A DNA stretch of 64,000 bases, from positions 1,984,001 through 2,048,000 of the forward strand of contig NC_010397.1 in assembly GCF_000069185.1 (NCBI RefSeq). The letters run 5' to 3'. Positions 9,841 through 20,310 of the stretch are shown here, in pieces (the stretch's first letter is position 1; each line of letters starts with the position of its first letter). The DNA is from Mycobacteroides abscessus ATCC 19977 (lineage in GTDB: Bacteria > Actinomycetota > Actinomycetes > Mycobacteriales > Mycobacteriaceae). The notes under the pieces were generated by a model. It saw only the letters and a list, made by a program, of their open reading frames with translations. It was not told the DNA's origin and made no database searches. Both the position numbers and the translations under genes were made by a program.

Positions 9841-10050
9841 GTCTGAAGCCGGCGACCGCGCCGCTCCATGTCATGGGACGAGTATGCGCAAGCGCGGTGG
9901 GCCGGCCAGGCCAAATCGTTATCAACTCGTCTAGATACCGGTGCCCCACTCGTCCCCACCGGGTTTACCTGCGAAAACAGTGTGCTGATGCGGCGCGACC
10001 CCCCTGGCGTGGGTGCAGGGTGGGGAGACACGCGGCAAATCAGATTCAAA

Positions 10051-10080
10051 GTGGGGGATTGTGGGGTAAAGTGGCGCATA
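10051..10080 (+). promoter_or_regulatory. Candidate MraZ operator: three GTGG repeats at 10-bp period
   Basis: GTGGGGGATT, GTGGGGTAAA and GTGGCGCATA follow one another at exactly 10-base steps, about 50 bases before mraZ. MraZ in other bacteria binds several short TGGG-type boxes spaced about one helical turn apart upstream of its own gene, so this is a likely autoregulatory site for the dcw operon. The assignment rests on pattern and position. Confidence 0.6.
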
Positions 10081-10128
10081 TCGGAGGGAAGGGTAGCTCC
10101 GAAGGGCCTTGGGCAGGGAGGTGGCGAG

Positions 10129-10560
10129 ATGTTTCTCGGTACCTACACGCCCAAGCTCGATGACAAAGGGCGACTGACATTGCCTGCCAAGTTCCGGGAC
10201 GCACTAGCGGGAGGGTTGATGGTTACCAAAAGCCAGGACCACAGCCTCGCGGTGTACCCACGGGCCGAGTTCGAGCAGCTGGCACGCAAGGCCGCCGCGG
10301 CTTCCCGGAGCAACCCGGAGGCTCGGGCCTTCTTGCGTAACTTGGCGGCGGCAACCGACGAGCAGCATCCGGACGCGCAGGGCCGCATCACCCTGTCCGC
10401 CGACCACCGGCGGTACGCGGACCTGTCCAAGGACTGCGTCGTTATCGGATCCGTTGATTACCTAGAGATTTGGGACGCTGCGAAGTGGCAGCAGTACCTG
10501 GAGGAACACGAAGAGAACTTCTCGACGGCCAGCGATGAATCTCTCAATGGCATTTTCTGA
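10129..10560 (+). CDS. mraZ: Transcriptional regulator MraZ
   Basis: A 143-residue protein, the usual mycobacterial length, with two AbrB/MraZ domains: [19 protein letters not shown] at the start and the second [19 protein letters not shown] near residue 87. It forms ring-shaped oligomers that bind repeats in its own promoter and controls the division cluster. The ATG at 10129 follows a GGGAGGTGG Shine-Dalgarno. The frame remains open far upstream to 9868 but that part runs through the operator and has no family similarity. It heads the dcw operon. Confidence 0.95.
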
Positions 10561-10561
10561 G

Positions 10562-10658
10562 CGGACCCGCGCAGCGCGGCCTCTGTCCGATACGACCCTG
10601 GCGTACTTCCCCGACGCCAGGTTCGCACCATCGGACAGGGACCGGGCGGCGCGGGTTC
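10562..10658 (+). ncRNA. mraW RNA motif (structured leader of rsmH)
   Basis: Three nested stems fill the gap between mraZ and rsmH: ACCCGCGC (10565-10572) with GCGCGGGT (10649-10656); CTGTCCGAT (10583-10591) with ATCGGACAG (10630-10638); CCTGGCGT (10597-10604) with ACGCCAGG (10614-10621), the last closing the loop ACTTCCCCG. Position and architecture agree with the mraW motif described in actinobacteria upstream of mraW/rsmH. The apical loop seems to be retained in M. tuberculosis, where it has been read as an N-terminal extension of RsmH. No T-tract follows, so a simple terminator is unlikely. Confidence 0.75.
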
Positions 10659-10705
10659 GTTGCACCTACCAGTGCTCCCATACCCGCTCCTGGAGGGCTG
10701 TTGCC

Positions 10706-11701
10706 GTGTCTGACAACGATTCTCGGTATGGTCACATTCCGGTCATGCTCGACCGCTGCTATGAGCTACTCGCCCCTGCGCTGACCGCCGATTCCACCGA
10801 CGGCTCGGGCGCGGTTCTGGTCGATGCCACTCTGGGCGCCGGCGGGCATACCGAACACTTTCTCACCATGCTGCCCGGTCTGACGGTCATCGGCCTCGAT
10901 CGCGATACCAATGCCCTCGATATCGCCCGCTCGCGGTTGGCGCCGTTCGGAACACGATTTGTCGGTGTGCATACCCGCTACGACGGTCTGGCTGACGCCC
11001 TTGATGGGTTGGGTTACCGCACAACGTCTTCGGTCGACGGAGTGCTGTTCGATCTGGGTGTTTCCTCGATGCAGCTCGATCAGGCCGAGCGCGGATTCGC
11101 CTATTCGGTCGATGCCCCGTTGGACATGCGGATGAATGCCCAAGATGAACTCACTGCTGCCGATATTCTGAACACCTACTCGGCCGTTGAGCTGTCCCGG
11201 GTGCTCAGCAGGTTCGGTGAGGAGCGCTTTGCGCGCCGAATCGCCGATGAGATCGTTCGGCGGCGAGCCAACGAACCCTTCACGCGCAGTGGACAGTTAG
11301 TCGAATTGCTGTACGCCACCATCCCCGCGGCCACGCGCCGTACCGGTGGCCACCCGGCAAAACGGACCTTCCAAGCACTCCGGATCGCGGTCAACGCCGA
11401 GCTGGAATCCCTTGCCACGGCAATACCGGCCGCGATGGCGGCACTGAGACCGGGCGGTCGCGTCGCGGTCATGGCCTACCAGTCGCTGGAAGACAAGATC
11501 GTCAAGGCGGAATTCGCGGCCGCCACCGCGTCCCGGTCGCCGATCGACCTACCGGTCGAACTCCCCGGTGATGCGCCGGAGTTCACGGCAATCACGCGTG
11601 GGGCAGAGCGCGCCAATGATGAGGAAATAGAAGTCAATCCACGTAGTGCGCCGGTGCGGTTGCGGGCAGTCGAACGAGTTGCGGACAGGAGGAACGCATG
11701 A
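10706..11701 (+). CDS. rsmH: 16S rRNA (cytosine(1402)-N4)-methyltransferase RsmH
   Basis: S-adenosylmethionine-dependent methyltransferase acting on C1402 of 16S rRNA, 331 residues from this start. Motifs: GHIPVML near the N-terminus, SAM-binding [15 protein letters not shown] (about residue 33), [11 protein letters not shown], the [18 protein letters not shown] block and [17 protein letters not shown]. The GTG at 10706 has GGAGGG 8 bases upstream. The in-frame stretch from 10535 is rejected as coding because it is the mraW RNA element. Its TGA overlaps the ftsL ATG. Confidence 0.9.
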   Translation: MSDNDSRYGHIPVMLDRCYELLAPALTADSTDGSGAVLVDATLGAGGHTEHFLTMLPGLTVIGLDRDTNALDIARSRLAPFGTRFVGVHTRYDGLADALDGLGYRTTSSVDGVLFDLGVSSMQLDQAERGFAYSVDAPLDMRMNAQDELTAADILNTYSAVELSRVLSRFGEERFARRIADEIVRRRANEPFTRSGQLVELLYATIPAATRRTGGHPAKRTFQALRIAVNAELESLATAIPAAMAALRPGGRVAVMAYQSLEDKIVKAEFAAATASRSPIDLPVELPGDAPEFTAITRGAERANDEEIEVNPRSAPVRLRAVERVADRRNA

Positions 11702-12669
11702 TCGGTGTGCGCAAGAAGGCAGGCGAGGCGCCCAAGAAGACCAAGCCCGCCAAGTCCGCAAAGCCCACCAAGCGCCGCAACGGTGCGTCCAAGGCAACCG
11801 CGACGGGACCCTCAGCGCGGCCGCGTCGCTCTGCTCCGCAGACCATGCCGATCCCGGTGCAGCGCCAGGCTCCCGAAAAGATCCGCCCCGCCACCAGCAC
11901 GCGGCAGGCCAAGGCGCGCGCGAAGGCCCGTAAGGCTAAGGCACCCAAGGTAATCCGGGTACCACTACGCGAACGAGTACTCGCCCGTCTCTCTGAAGTG
12001 GACCTGCGGCCACATGTCTGGATCACCAGGGTCCCGTTCGTCGTCTTTGTCATCGGCGCCCTCGGTGTCGGCCTGGCGATCACCCTGTGGTTGTCGACCG
12101 ATGCTGCGGAACGTTCGTATCAACTGGGTACGCAGCGGCGGACAAACGAAGAACTGTTGCAGCGCAAAGAAGCGCTTGAGCGTGATGTGCTGCGCGCGGA
12201 ATCGGCTCCCGCGCTGGCCGATTCAGCGCGCGATCTCGGCATGATCCCCTCGCGTGATATCGCGCACCTAGTGCGCGACCCCCAGGGCAACTGGCTTTTG
12301 GTGGGTGCGCCCAAGCCTGCCGAGGGTGTGGCGCCGGCCCCGTTGAACTCCGTGATTCCCGATGATGCCGACGCCGTTCCGAAGGCTGGAAACTCGGTCG
12401 AGGTGCCGGTTCAGTTGCCGCCGGTGCCGCCGCCGGTGGCCGTCGTACCGCATATGGCTCCGCCCACCGCGGCGCCCGCGCCGGTGGTAGAGGCTCCTAT
12501 CGGACAAGATCCGGCGGCGGTGCCGCAGGTGGCTCCGGTGCCGGCGGTCCCGGCCGATGTACCGCCCCCCGTGGCCGACGCGCCGCAAGCATCAAATATC
12601 ACGAATTCTCCAGTAACCGGGGAACAATTCAATCCCGTGGCAACAACGAGTCCCCTCCCGGCGGCGTGA
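11698..12669 (+). CDS. ftsL: Cell division protein FtsL-like
   Basis: A 323-residue bitopic protein: a long Lys/Ala/Pro-rich cytoplasmic N-terminus (about 100 residues), one transmembrane helix ([21 protein letters not shown], near residues 110-130), a short coiled-coil-like periplasmic segment ([19 protein letters not shown]) and a very Pro/Val/Ala-rich C-terminus. The extended C-terminus is characteristic of mycobacterial FtsL (Rv2164c), longer than the enterobacterial protein. It would join FtsQ, FtsB-like protein, FtsW and PbpB in the divisome. It is translationally coupled to rsmH (ATGA) and to pbpB (GTGA). Confidence 0.85.
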   Translation: MIGVRKKAGEAPKKTKPAKSAKPTKRRNGASKATATGPSARPRRSAPQTMPIPVQRQAPEKIRPATSTRQAKARAKARKAKAPKVIRVPLRERVLARLSEVDLRPHVWITRVPFVVFVIGALGVGLAITLWLSTDAAERSYQLGTQRRTNEELLQRKEALERDVLRAESAPALADSARDLGMIPSRDIAHLVRDPQGNWLLVGAPKPAEGVAPAPLNSVIPDDADAVPKAGNSVEVPVQLPPVPPPVAVVPHMAPPTAAPAPVVEAPIGQDPAAVPQVAPVPAVPADVPPPVADAPQASNITNSPVTGEQFNPVATTSPLPAA

Positions 12670-14594
12670 ACCGGCAGGATCGGTCCCGGCCGGTCGGCGC
12701 CCGTCGCACCCGGCGGCCGGCCGCTGCCGTTTCGCGGACGGCAGGGTTCGCCTTTCGCCACCGCACGGGCAACATCATCATTTTCTTGACCTTGGCCATC
12801 GCGGCCATTCAGCTGTTCACCCTGCAGGGCCCGCGTGCGGCGGGTCTGCGTGCGGAGGCCTCGGGGCAGCTCAAGGTCACCGAGACCGAGAAGGCGCTGC
12901 GCGGCACGATCGTGGACCGTGCGGGCAACAAGTTGGCGTTCACCATCGAGGCTCGCGCACTGACTTTCCAGCCGAAGAAGATCCGCGAACAACTCAACAA
13001 GGCGTGGGAGAAGAGCCAAGAGATCCTCAAGGATCCCGGGAAGAGTGACGCCGATAAGGCTGCTGCGGCGAAAATCAGGTCCGTCGAGCCCGAGCGCCGG
13101 CTGCAGGACATCGCCAATGGGGTTTCGGCCAAGCTGGGTAACAAACCCGACGCCAAGAGTCTGCTGAAGAAGATCCGCAGTGATGACACCTTCGCCTACC
13201 TGGCGCGCTCGGTCGACCCGGGTATCGCCGCCCAGATAACCAAGGAGTTTCCCGAGGTCGGCGCCGAACGTCAGGATATTCGCCAGTATCCCGGTGGCTC
13301 GCTGGCCGCCAACATCGTCGGCAGTATCGACTGGGAGGGTTACGGCCTTCTTGGGCTTGAGGATTCACTGGACAGTGCGCTGGCCGGCAAGGATGGATCG
13401 CTGACCTACGATCGCGGCTCCGACGGTGCGGTCATCCCCGGCAGCTACCGGGACCGCCATGACGCGGTGAACGGGTCCACCGTTGAACTCACGCTGGACA
13501 ACGACATTCAGTTCTACGTGCAGCAGCAGGTCCAGCAGGCCAAGGACTTGTCCGAAGCGCGCAGTGTGTCCGCGGTTGTTCTTGATTCCAAGACCGGTGA
13601 GGTCTTGGCGATGGCCAATGACAATACCTTTGACCCGTCGCAGAACCTGGGTAAGCAGGGCAACCGCGAGATGGGAAACCTCTCGGTCTCCTCGCCGTTC
13701 GAGCCGGGATCGGTCAACAAGGTCATCACCGCGTCGGCGGTGATCGAGAATGATTTGTCCAATCCCGATGAGGTGCTGCAGGTTCCGGGTTCCATCAACA
13801 TGGGCGGGGTCACGGTCCGCGATGCGTGGCCGCACGGGACGGTGCCCTTCACCACCACGGGTGTTTTCGGGAAGTCGTCCAACGTGGGCACGCTCATGCT
13901 CGCCCAGCGGGTCGGGCCGGAGCGATTCATGGACCTGGTGGACAAGTTCGGCCTGGGACAGCGCACGGGTGTCGGCCTGCCCGGGGAGAGCGCCGGTATT
14001 GTGCCACCGATCGAGCAATGGTCGGGCAGCACGTTCTCGAATCTGCCGATCGGTCAGGGCTTGTCGATGACACTGCTGCAGATGGCCGGCATGTACCAGG
14101 CCATCGCCAACGACGGGGTGCGGATCCCGCCGCGCATCGTCAAGAGCATCACGGCGCCGGATGGGTCCCGTAAGGAGGAGCCACGCCCGGAACCCGTCCA
14201 GGTGGTCAACGCCGGAACCGCGCGTACCGTCCGGAACATGCTGCGCGCGGTGCTGCAGCCGGATGCGCGCCAGATTCAGAACGGCACCGGCGCGTCCGGC
14301 GCGGTCGACGGTTATCAGCTCAGCGGCAAAACCGGCACCGCCCAGCAGATCAATCCGGCCTGTGGGTGCTACTTCGATGACGTGTACTGGATCACATTCG
14401 CGGGCATCGCCACCACCGACGATCCCCGATACGTCATCGGCATCGAGATGAACGCGCCGAAACGAGGCTCGGATGGTAGTCCGCACATGACAGCCGCGCC
14501 GTTGTTCCACAACATCGCGTCCTGGCTGATGCGGCGCGAAAACGTGCCACTATCACCTGATCCCGGACCGCCACTGATCCTGCAGGCGACCTGA
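12666..14594 (+). CDS. pbpB: Penicillin-binding protein PbpB (FtsI/PBP3)
   Basis: The septal peptidoglycan transpeptidase, 642 residues. After a basic cytoplasmic tail there is one transmembrane anchor (NIIIFLTLAIAAIQLFTL, about residues 36-53), a dimerisation/pedestal domain with RGTIVDRAG, then the transpeptidase domain: SVNK nucleophile box at 349-352, SSN at 404-406 and KTG at 555-557. All three catalytic motifs are intact. The GTG start overlaps the ftsL stop by 4 bases. In M. tuberculosis four extra genes lie between pbpB and murE; here only 131 bases do. Confidence 0.95.
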   Translation: MNRQDRSRPVGARRTRRPAAAVSRTAGFAFRHRTGNIIIFLTLAIAAIQLFTLQGPRAAGLRAEASGQLKVTETEKALRGTIVDRAGNKLAFTIEARALTFQPKKIREQLNKAWEKSQEILKDPGKSDADKAAAAKIRSVEPERRLQDIANGVSAKLGNKPDAKSLLKKIRSDDTFAYLARSVDPGIAAQITKEFPEVGAERQDIRQYPGGSLAANIVGSIDWEGYGLLGLEDSLDSALAGKDGSLTYDRGSDGAVIPGSYRDRHDAVNGSTVELTLDNDIQFYVQQQVQQAKDLSEARSVSAVVLDSKTGEVLAMANDNTFDPSQNLGKQGNREMGNLSVSSPFEPGSVNKVITASAVIENDLSNPDEVLQVPGSINMGGVTVRDAWPHGTVPFTTTGVFGKSSNVGTLMLAQRVGPERFMDLVDKFGLGQRTGVGLPGESAGIVPPIEQWSGSTFSNLPIGQGLSMTLLQMAGMYQAIANDGVRIPPRIVKSITAPDGSRKEEPRPEPVQVVNAGTARTVRNMLRAVLQPDARQIQNGTGASGAVDGYQLSGKTGTAQQINPACGCYFDDVYWITFAGIATTDDPRYVIGIEMNAPKRGSDGSPHMTAAPLFHNIASWLMRRENVPLSPDPGPPLILQAT

Positions 14595-14725
14595 GCCCGT
14601 CCTCGTCTGATCGGCGGCAGCCTGCCCGCCCGGTAATGTCGTTTGACGCCCGAGGACGAGCAGCCGGCGCGAATACCGTCGAGCCAGGGCATGGTCGGCA
14701 GAAATACGGCAGGAGGTGACCGCAG

Positions 14726-16273
14726 GTGGCGGCATCCGGAACCCATCGGTTCCTTCCCCGGACGCACCAGCACCTGGTCTCCGACCTCGCGTCATTGGTT
14801 TCGGCCGAGCTACACGGGCCAAGCGCCACCACGGTGGGGGGAGTCACGCTCAGGGCGCAGGACGCCCGTACGGGTGACCTCTTTGCCGCGCTGCCGGGCA
14901 CCAGCACCCATGGCGCGCAGTTCGCCTCTGAGGCGGTCTCCGCGGGCGCGGCGGCCGTGCTGACGGACGCCGCCGGCGCCGAACTGGTGGCAGGACAGGG
15001 TCTTGATATCGCGGTACTGGTTCATCCCGTCCCGCGCTCGGTGCTCGGTGAGCTGGCCGCGACCGTGTACGGGGAGCCCTCCCGTCATCTACAGGTAGTG
15101 GGAGTCACCGGTACCTCCGGCAAGACCACGACCACCTACCTGGTCGAGGCCGGGCTGCGGGCGGCGGGTAAGAGGGTGGGTCTCATCGGGACCGTCGGGG
15201 TGCGGATCGACGGCGAGGATGTGCCGAGTGCCCTGACCACGCCCGAGGCGCCGGCGTTGCAGGAACTGCTCGCCGAGATGGTCCAGCGCGGGGTGGACAC
15301 GGTGGTCATGGAGGTGTCCAGCCATGCGTTGGCCCTCAATCGTGTGGACGGCACCCGTTTTGCGGTAGGCGCATTCACGAACCTGTCACGCGATCACCTG
15401 GATTTCCATCCCGACATGCAGGATTACTTCGCCACCAAGGCTCGCTTGTTCCGGCGCGATTCGCCGCAGCGCGCGCACCGCAGTGTCGTCTGCATCGACG
15501 ATGATGCCGGCCGCGCCATGGCCGAGCTGGCCCGTGAGGCGGGACCTGATGTCACCACCGTGAGCTCGCTCGACGGCGGCGTCGCGGACTGGAGATGTTC
15601 GAATGTGGCGGTCGGTCATGATGGTGGCCAGCGGTTCGTCGCGAATGGTCCAGACCGCGATACCGAGCTCACAATCGCGTTGCCTGGGCATTACAACGTG
15701 GCCAATTGTCTTGTGGCCATTGCGATCTTGGATGTTCTCGGAGTTTCGGCCGCGACCGCCGCGCCTGGAATCGCGACCGCGGGTGTGCCGGGGCGTATGG
15801 AAGCCGTGGCGGCGGGGCAGCCATTCCTGGCTGTCGTGGACTATGCCCACAAGCCCGGCGCGCTGCGGGCAGTCCTGGAAAGTCTGCGCAGTCACCGCGA
15901 TGGCCGCCTGGCCGTGGTGTTCGGTGCCGGAGGCAACCGTGATCGCGGCAAACGGGCCGACATGGGCAAGGTCGCCGCGGAGCTGGCCGATCTGGTGGTG
16001 GTCACCGATGACAATCCGCGCAACGAGGAGCCGGCGGCGATCCGTACCGAGATCATTTCCGGGACTACCGGTTCGGAGGCTCAGATCATCGAAATCGGCG
16101 ACCGTAGAGCTGCTATCGACTTCGCCACGTTGTGGGCGCGGCCGGGCGATACCGTCCTTGTCGCCGGCAAGGGGCATGAGAGCGGTCAGAAGACCGGCGA
16201 TGTCACGGTGCCTTTCGATGATCGTGTGGAGTTGCGCGCAGCCCTCGAAGCGCTTGGGAGCCTGGATGATTGA
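14726..16273 (+). CDS. murE: UDP-MurNAc-L-Ala-D-Glu:meso-diaminopimelate ligase
   Basis: Adds meso-diaminopimelate to the muramyl dipeptide precursor in the cytoplasm. The 515-residue protein has the ATP loop GTSGKTTTT near residue 128, the carbamylated-lysine region, and DNPRNEEP near residue 430, the DNPR motif that marks specificity for meso-DAP over lysine. The GTG start follows AGGAGGTGACCGCAG, a strong Shine-Dalgarno. It overlaps murF by 8 bases. Confidence 0.95.
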   Translation: MAASGTHRFLPRTHQHLVSDLASLVSAELHGPSATTVGGVTLRAQDARTGDLFAALPGTSTHGAQFASEAVSAGAAAVLTDAAGAELVAGQGLDIAVLVHPVPRSVLGELAATVYGEPSRHLQVVGVTGTSGKTTTTYLVEAGLRAAGKRVGLIGTVGVRIDGEDVPSALTTPEAPALQELLAEMVQRGVDTVVMEVSSHALALNRVDGTRFAVGAFTNLSRDHLDFHPDMQDYFATKARLFRRDSPQRAHRSVVCIDDDAGRAMAELAREAGPDVTTVSSLDGGVADWRCSNVAVGHDGGQRFVANGPDRDTELTIALPGHYNVANCLVAIAILDVLGVSAATAAPGIATAGVPGRMEAVAAGQPFLAVVDYAHKPGALRAVLESLRSHRDGRLAVVFGAGGNRDRGKRADMGKVAAELADLVVVTDDNPRNEEPAAIRTEIISGTTGSEAQIIEIGDRRAAIDFATLWARPGDTVLVAGKGHESGQKTGDVTVPFDDRVELRAALEALGSLDD

Positions 16274-17750
16274 GATGACTGTGGCCGAGATCGCCGAAAT
16301 CGTCGGTGGGCGCCTTGACGGAATCAGCGCGCAGGAAGCTCGGCAGGCGCGCGTCACCGGCACCGTGGAATTCGATTCACGTCAGGTGAGTCCCGGCGGT
16401 CTGTTCTTGGCCCTGCCGGGAGCCCGGGCGGATGGCCACGACCACGCCCGAGGTGCCGCGGAGGCCGGGGCGGTCGCGGTGCTGGCCGCCAGGCCGGTGG
16501 GCGTACCCGCCATCGTGGTGCCGCCGACCGGGGTGGCACGTACCGAAGTATCTGCGCTGGAACATGATTCGGATGGGTCTGGCGCAGCGGTGCTCGCCGC
16601 GACGGCAGCGCTCGCGGCCGAGGTCGCCCGTCGGCTGACGGCGCGGGGGCTACGGATCGTCGGGATCACGGGCTCGTCGGGCAAGACCTCGACAAAGGAT
16701 TTGATCGCCGCCGTGCTCAGCCCGCTCGGCGAGGTGGTGGCTCCTCCCGGGTCGTTCAACAACGAGCTCGGCCATCCCTGGACGGTGCTGCGGGCGACGG
16801 AATCCACCAAGTTCTTGGTGCTGGAGCTTTCGGCCCGGCGTCCGGGCAACATCGCGGAATTGGCTGCCATCGCGCCGCCGTCGATCGGGGTCGTTCTCAA
16901 CGTCGGTACCGCTCATCTGGGTGAGTTCGGGTCGCGGCAGGCCATCGCCGATACGAAGGGGGAACTGCCGCAATCGCTTTCCGGTGGCGGCGTGGCGGTG
17001 TTGAACGCCGATGATGCCGCGGTGGCGGCGATGGCGGCCAAGACTCCCGCCCGCGTGGTACGCACCAGCGTGCACCATCCCGCCGATATCTGGGCGACCG
17101 AGGTGAGCGTCGACGACCTGGCCCGGGCCCGTTTCACGCTGCACGCCGGGCAAGACTCGGTGCCCGTGCAACTGGCGGTGCACGGCGAGCACCACGTGAG
17201 CAACGCGCTGGCCGCCGCCGCCGTGGCGCTGGAATGCGGCGCCACCCTCGCACAGGTGGCGGCGGCGCTCGCCGGGGCGGGGCCGGTCTCTCGCCGCCGC
17301 ATGGAGGTCAGCACCCGAGATGACGGGGTGACCGTGATCAACGATGCCTACAACGCCAACCCCGACTCGATGATGGCGGGCCTGAAAGCCCTGGTCTCGA
17401 TGGCGCGGCACGGGGGCGAGCCCCGTCGCAGCTGGGCGGTGCTGGGGGAGATGGCCGAGCTGGGACCCGATGCGATATCCGAGCATGACCGCATCGGGCG
17501 GGCCGCCGTGCGATTAGATGTCAGTCGATTGGTAGTCGTCGGGACTGGGAGGTCACAGCGGGCAATGCATGCGGGTGCGGTGATGGAGGGGTCGTGGGGG
17601 TCCGAGGCGGTGCTGGTGGACGATCCTGCGGCGGCCGCCTCACTGCTGGCCAGTGAGCTGGCCGCGGGCGATGTGGTGCTGGTCAAGGCGTCACGGTCGG
17701 CGGGCCTCTGGGTGGTGGCCGATGAACTGCTGAAGGTGGGTGACGCATGA
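16266..17750 (+). CDS. murF: UDP-MurNAc-tripeptide:D-Ala-D-Ala ligase
   Basis: Completes the pentapeptide precursor by adding D-Ala-D-Ala. 494 residues with the ATP loop GSSGKTSTK near residue 138, the [12 protein letters not shown] segment typical of MurF, and [16 protein letters not shown] near residue 358. The ATG at 16266 lies inside the end of murE and reproduces the mycobacterial N-terminus [15 protein letters not shown]; a second ATG three codons later is possible. The frame stays open well upstream inside murE but that part is antiphase noise. Confidence 0.95.
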   Translation: MIEMTVAEIAEIVGGRLDGISAQEARQARVTGTVEFDSRQVSPGGLFLALPGARADGHDHARGAAEAGAVAVLAARPVGVPAIVVPPTGVARTEVSALEHDSDGSGAAVLAATAALAAEVARRLTARGLRIVGITGSSGKTSTKDLIAAVLSPLGEVVAPPGSFNNELGHPWTVLRATESTKFLVLELSARRPGNIAELAAIAPPSIGVVLNVGTAHLGEFGSRQAIADTKGELPQSLSGGGVAVLNADDAAVAAMAAKTPARVVRTSVHHPADIWATEVSVDDLARARFTLHAGQDSVPVQLAVHGEHHVSNALAAAAVALECGATLAQVAAALAGAGPVSRRRMEVSTRDDGVTVINDAYNANPDSMMAGLKALVSMARHGGEPRRSWAVLGEMAELGPDAISEHDRIGRAAVRLDVSRLVVVGTGRSQRAMHAGAVMEGSWGSEAVLVDDPAAAASLLASELAAGDVVLVKASRSAGLWVVADELLKVGDA

Positions 17751-18826
17751 GGCAGATCATCATTGCCGCCGGTATCGCGATCCTGGTCTCGATCATGCTC
17801 ACCCCGGTACTCATCCGGGTGTTTTCACGGCAGGGATTCGGCCAGGAGATTCGCGACGACGGCCCGCAGCATCATCAGAAGAAGCGGGGCACCCCGTCGA
17901 TGGGTGGTGTCGCGATCTTGGCGGGCATGTGGGCCGGTTACTTCGGGTCGCACCTGGTCGGCATCGCGTTCGGGTCCGATGGCCCGTCGGCATCGGGTCT
18001 GCTGGTGCTCGCGCTGGCGACCATGCTCGGGGGCGTCGGCTTCATCGATGACTTCATCAAGATTCGCAAGGCGCGCAACCTGGGTCTGAACAAGACCTCC
18101 AAGACGGTCGGACAGATCCTCTCGGCGCTCGTATTCGGCGTTTTGGTGCTGCAGTTCCGCAACACCGACGGGCTGACCCCAGGCAGCCCGCAGCTGTCCT
18201 ACGTGCGTGAGATCGCCACTGTCGCCATGCCCGCCGCGATCTTCGTGCTCTTCTGCGTGATCCTGGTCATGTCCTGGTCCAATGCCGTCAACTTCACCGA
18301 TGGGCTCGACGGGCTGGCCGGCGGCTGCATGGCGATGGTGACGGGCGCCTACGTGATCGTCACCTTCTGGCAGTACCGCAACGCGTGCTCCACCCATCCG
18401 GGCATCGCCTGCTACAACGTGCGTGACCCACTGGATCTGGCGGTCATCGCCGCGGCGACGGCGGGCGCATGCATCGGATTCCTGTGGTGGAATGCCGCCC
18501 CGGCCAAGATCTTCATGGGAGACACCGGATCGCTGGCCCTCGGTGGGGTCATCGCGGGCCTGTCGGTGACCACCCGGACCGAGTTACTTGCCGTGGTGCT
18601 GGGGGCACTGTTCGTCGCGGAGATCGTGTCGGTGGTTTTGCAGATCGCGGCATTCCGGACCACGGGCCGCCGGGTCTTTCGGATGGCGCCCTTCCATCAT
18701 CATTTCGAGCTACTGGGGTGGGCCGAAACAACCGTCATCATTCGGTTCTGGTTACTGACCGCCATCGCCTGTGGCTTGGGCTTGGCACTGTTCTATGGCG
18801 AGTGGCTCGCCACGATCGGTGACTAG
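17747..18826 (+). CDS. mraY: Phospho-MurNAc-pentapeptide transferase MraY (MurX)
   Basis: Integral membrane enzyme that transfers phospho-MurNAc-pentapeptide to decaprenyl phosphate to make lipid I. 359 residues with about ten transmembrane helices, the Mg-binding segments [17 protein letters not shown] and [11 protein letters not shown], and [12 protein letters not shown] with the HHHFELLGW histidine segment. ATGA overlap with murF. Length matches MurX of M. tuberculosis. Confidence 0.96.
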   Translation: MRQIIIAAGIAILVSIMLTPVLIRVFSRQGFGQEIRDDGPQHHQKKRGTPSMGGVAILAGMWAGYFGSHLVGIAFGSDGPSASGLLVLALATMLGGVGFIDDFIKIRKARNLGLNKTSKTVGQILSALVFGVLVLQFRNTDGLTPGSPQLSYVREIATVAMPAAIFVLFCVILVMSWSNAVNFTDGLDGLAGGCMAMVTGAYVIVTFWQYRNACSTHPGIACYNVRDPLDLAVIAAATAGACIGFLWWNAAPAKIFMGDTGSLALGGVIAGLSVTTRTELLAVVLGALFVAEIVSVVLQIAAFRTTGRRVFRMAPFHHHFELLGWAETTVIIRFWLLTAIACGLGLALFYGEWLATIGD

Positions 18827-18832
18827 GCGACC

Positions 18833-20299
18833 ATGACCACGTGTGAAGTCGCCGAACTGACCGGCGGAACAAGGGTTCTGGTGTGCGGTGCGCGGGTCAC
18901 CGGCGACGCCGTGGTCGCGGCGTTGACCGGGCTAGCCGACCTCGGTCTGCGCATTACGGTCTGCGACGACGATGAGGACGCCCTGCAACGCCATCGTGAT
19001 GCCGGGCACGGGGCACTGACCACAGCAGCAGCGCAACGTCACATGGCCGATCAGGACCTGGTGATCGTCAGCCCCGGATTCGGCCCCTCGGCACCGGTGG
19101 TGCAGGCCGCGGTACAGGCCGGGCTGCCCATTTGGGGTGACGTCGAATTGGCTTGGCGTTTGGACGCTTCCGGTAGGTACGGGCGGCCCAAGCGGTGGGT
19201 GGTGGTCACCGGGACCAACGGGAAGACCACGACCACGGCCATGGTCCACGACATGCTGACGGCGGCCGGTGGCACCAGTGCGTTGTGCGGGAATATCGGC
19301 GATCCGGTGCTCAACGTGCTGGATCGTGACGTCGAGTTCCTGGCCGTCGAGTTGTCCAGCTTTCAGCTGCACTGGGCGCCGTCGGTGCGACCGGTGGCCG
19401 GCGCGGTGCTCAACGTGGCCGAGGATCACCTCGATTGGCATGGGGGCATGGAGGGCTACACCCGGGACAAGGCCCGGGCGCTCGATGGCGAGGTCGCCGT
19501 TGCCGGTCTAGATGATGCGATCGCCGGGGGTCTGCTTGCCGCTGCCGCGGCACCGGTCAAGGCGGGATTTCGTGCCGGGGAGCCCGCGGTGGGCGAGCTG
19601 GGGGTGCTGGACGGTTGGTTGGTGGATCGGGCATTCGGTGTCGACATACCGCTGATCGAGGTGTCGAAGCTGCCGGTGGGGGGGCCGATCGGCGTGCTCA
19701 ACGCGCTGGCGGCCGCCGCGCTGGCCCGTGCCGTAGGTACACCTGCGGTGCACATTGCCCGGGCGCTGGAAGTTTTTCAGGTGGGGCGGCATCGGGCCGA
19801 GCTGATTGCCCGCGTCGCCGATGTTGCCTACGTCGACGACTCGAAGGCCACCAATCCCCATGCTGCCGCCGCGTCCATCGCGGGGTATCCGCGTGTCGTC
19901 TGGATTGCTGGAGGGCTGCTCAAGGGAGCTGCGGTCGATGATTTGGTGCGCGATTGTGCCGACCGGCTAGGTGCGGTTGTGCTGATCGGCCGGGATCGGG
20001 CACTGATTGCTGAGGCTTTGGCGCGACACGCGCCGGATGTCCCCGTAGTTGCGGTTGTGACGCGCGAGGATGCTGGGGTGCAAGAGGCAAATGTGGTTTA
20101 TGTGACTGATGAGGCGGATGGGGGTGGCGCTGACCTGGGTACCCGAGTCATGGCCGCGGCCGTCCGGCACGCCAGCTCACTGGCCCGGCCTGGCGACACC
20201 GTGCTTCTGGCTCCGGCAGGCGCGTCCTTCGACCAATTCAGCGGGTATTCCGAGCGTGGCGACCGGTTCGCCGCGGCGGTGCACGCACTTACCGGTTAG
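18833..20299 (+). CDS. murD: UDP-MurNAc-L-Ala:D-Glu ligase
   Basis: Adds D-glutamate to UDP-MurNAc-L-alanine. The 488-residue protein has an N-terminal Rossmann-like domain ([20 protein letters not shown]), the ATP loop GTNGKTTTT near residue 126, and the late [14 protein letters not shown] motif near residue 337 that contacts the nucleotide and substrate. It starts 6 bases after mraY. Confidence 0.95.
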   Translation: MTTCEVAELTGGTRVLVCGARVTGDAVVAALTGLADLGLRITVCDDDEDALQRHRDAGHGALTTAAAQRHMADQDLVIVSPGFGPSAPVVQAAVQAGLPIWGDVELAWRLDASGRYGRPKRWVVVTGTNGKTTTTAMVHDMLTAAGGTSALCGNIGDPVLNVLDRDVEFLAVELSSFQLHWAPSVRPVAGAVLNVAEDHLDWHGGMEGYTRDKARALDGEVAVAGLDDAIAGGLLAAAAAPVKAGFRAGEPAVGELGVLDGWLVDRAFGVDIPLIEVSKLPVGGPIGVLNALAAAALARAVGTPAVHIARALEVFQVGRHRAELIARVADVAYVDDSKATNPHAAAASIAGYPRVVWIAGGLLKGAAVDDLVRDCADRLGAVVLIGRDRALIAEALARHAPDVPVVAVVTREDAGVQEANVVYVTDEADGGGADLGTRVMAAAVRHASSLARPGDTVLLAPAGASFDQFSGYSERGDRFAAAVHALTG

Positions 20300-20310
20300 G
20301 TGATTGCGTC

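Noticed and set aside
9868..10128. Longer MraZ beginning at 9868
   Set aside because: It would cross the GTGG repeat operator, and MraZ already has its full 143-residue family length from 10129.
10535..10705. N-terminal extension of RsmH beginning within mraZ
   Set aside because: The stretch is a strongly base-paired RNA element, and the GTG at 10706 has a proper Shine-Dalgarno at the right distance.
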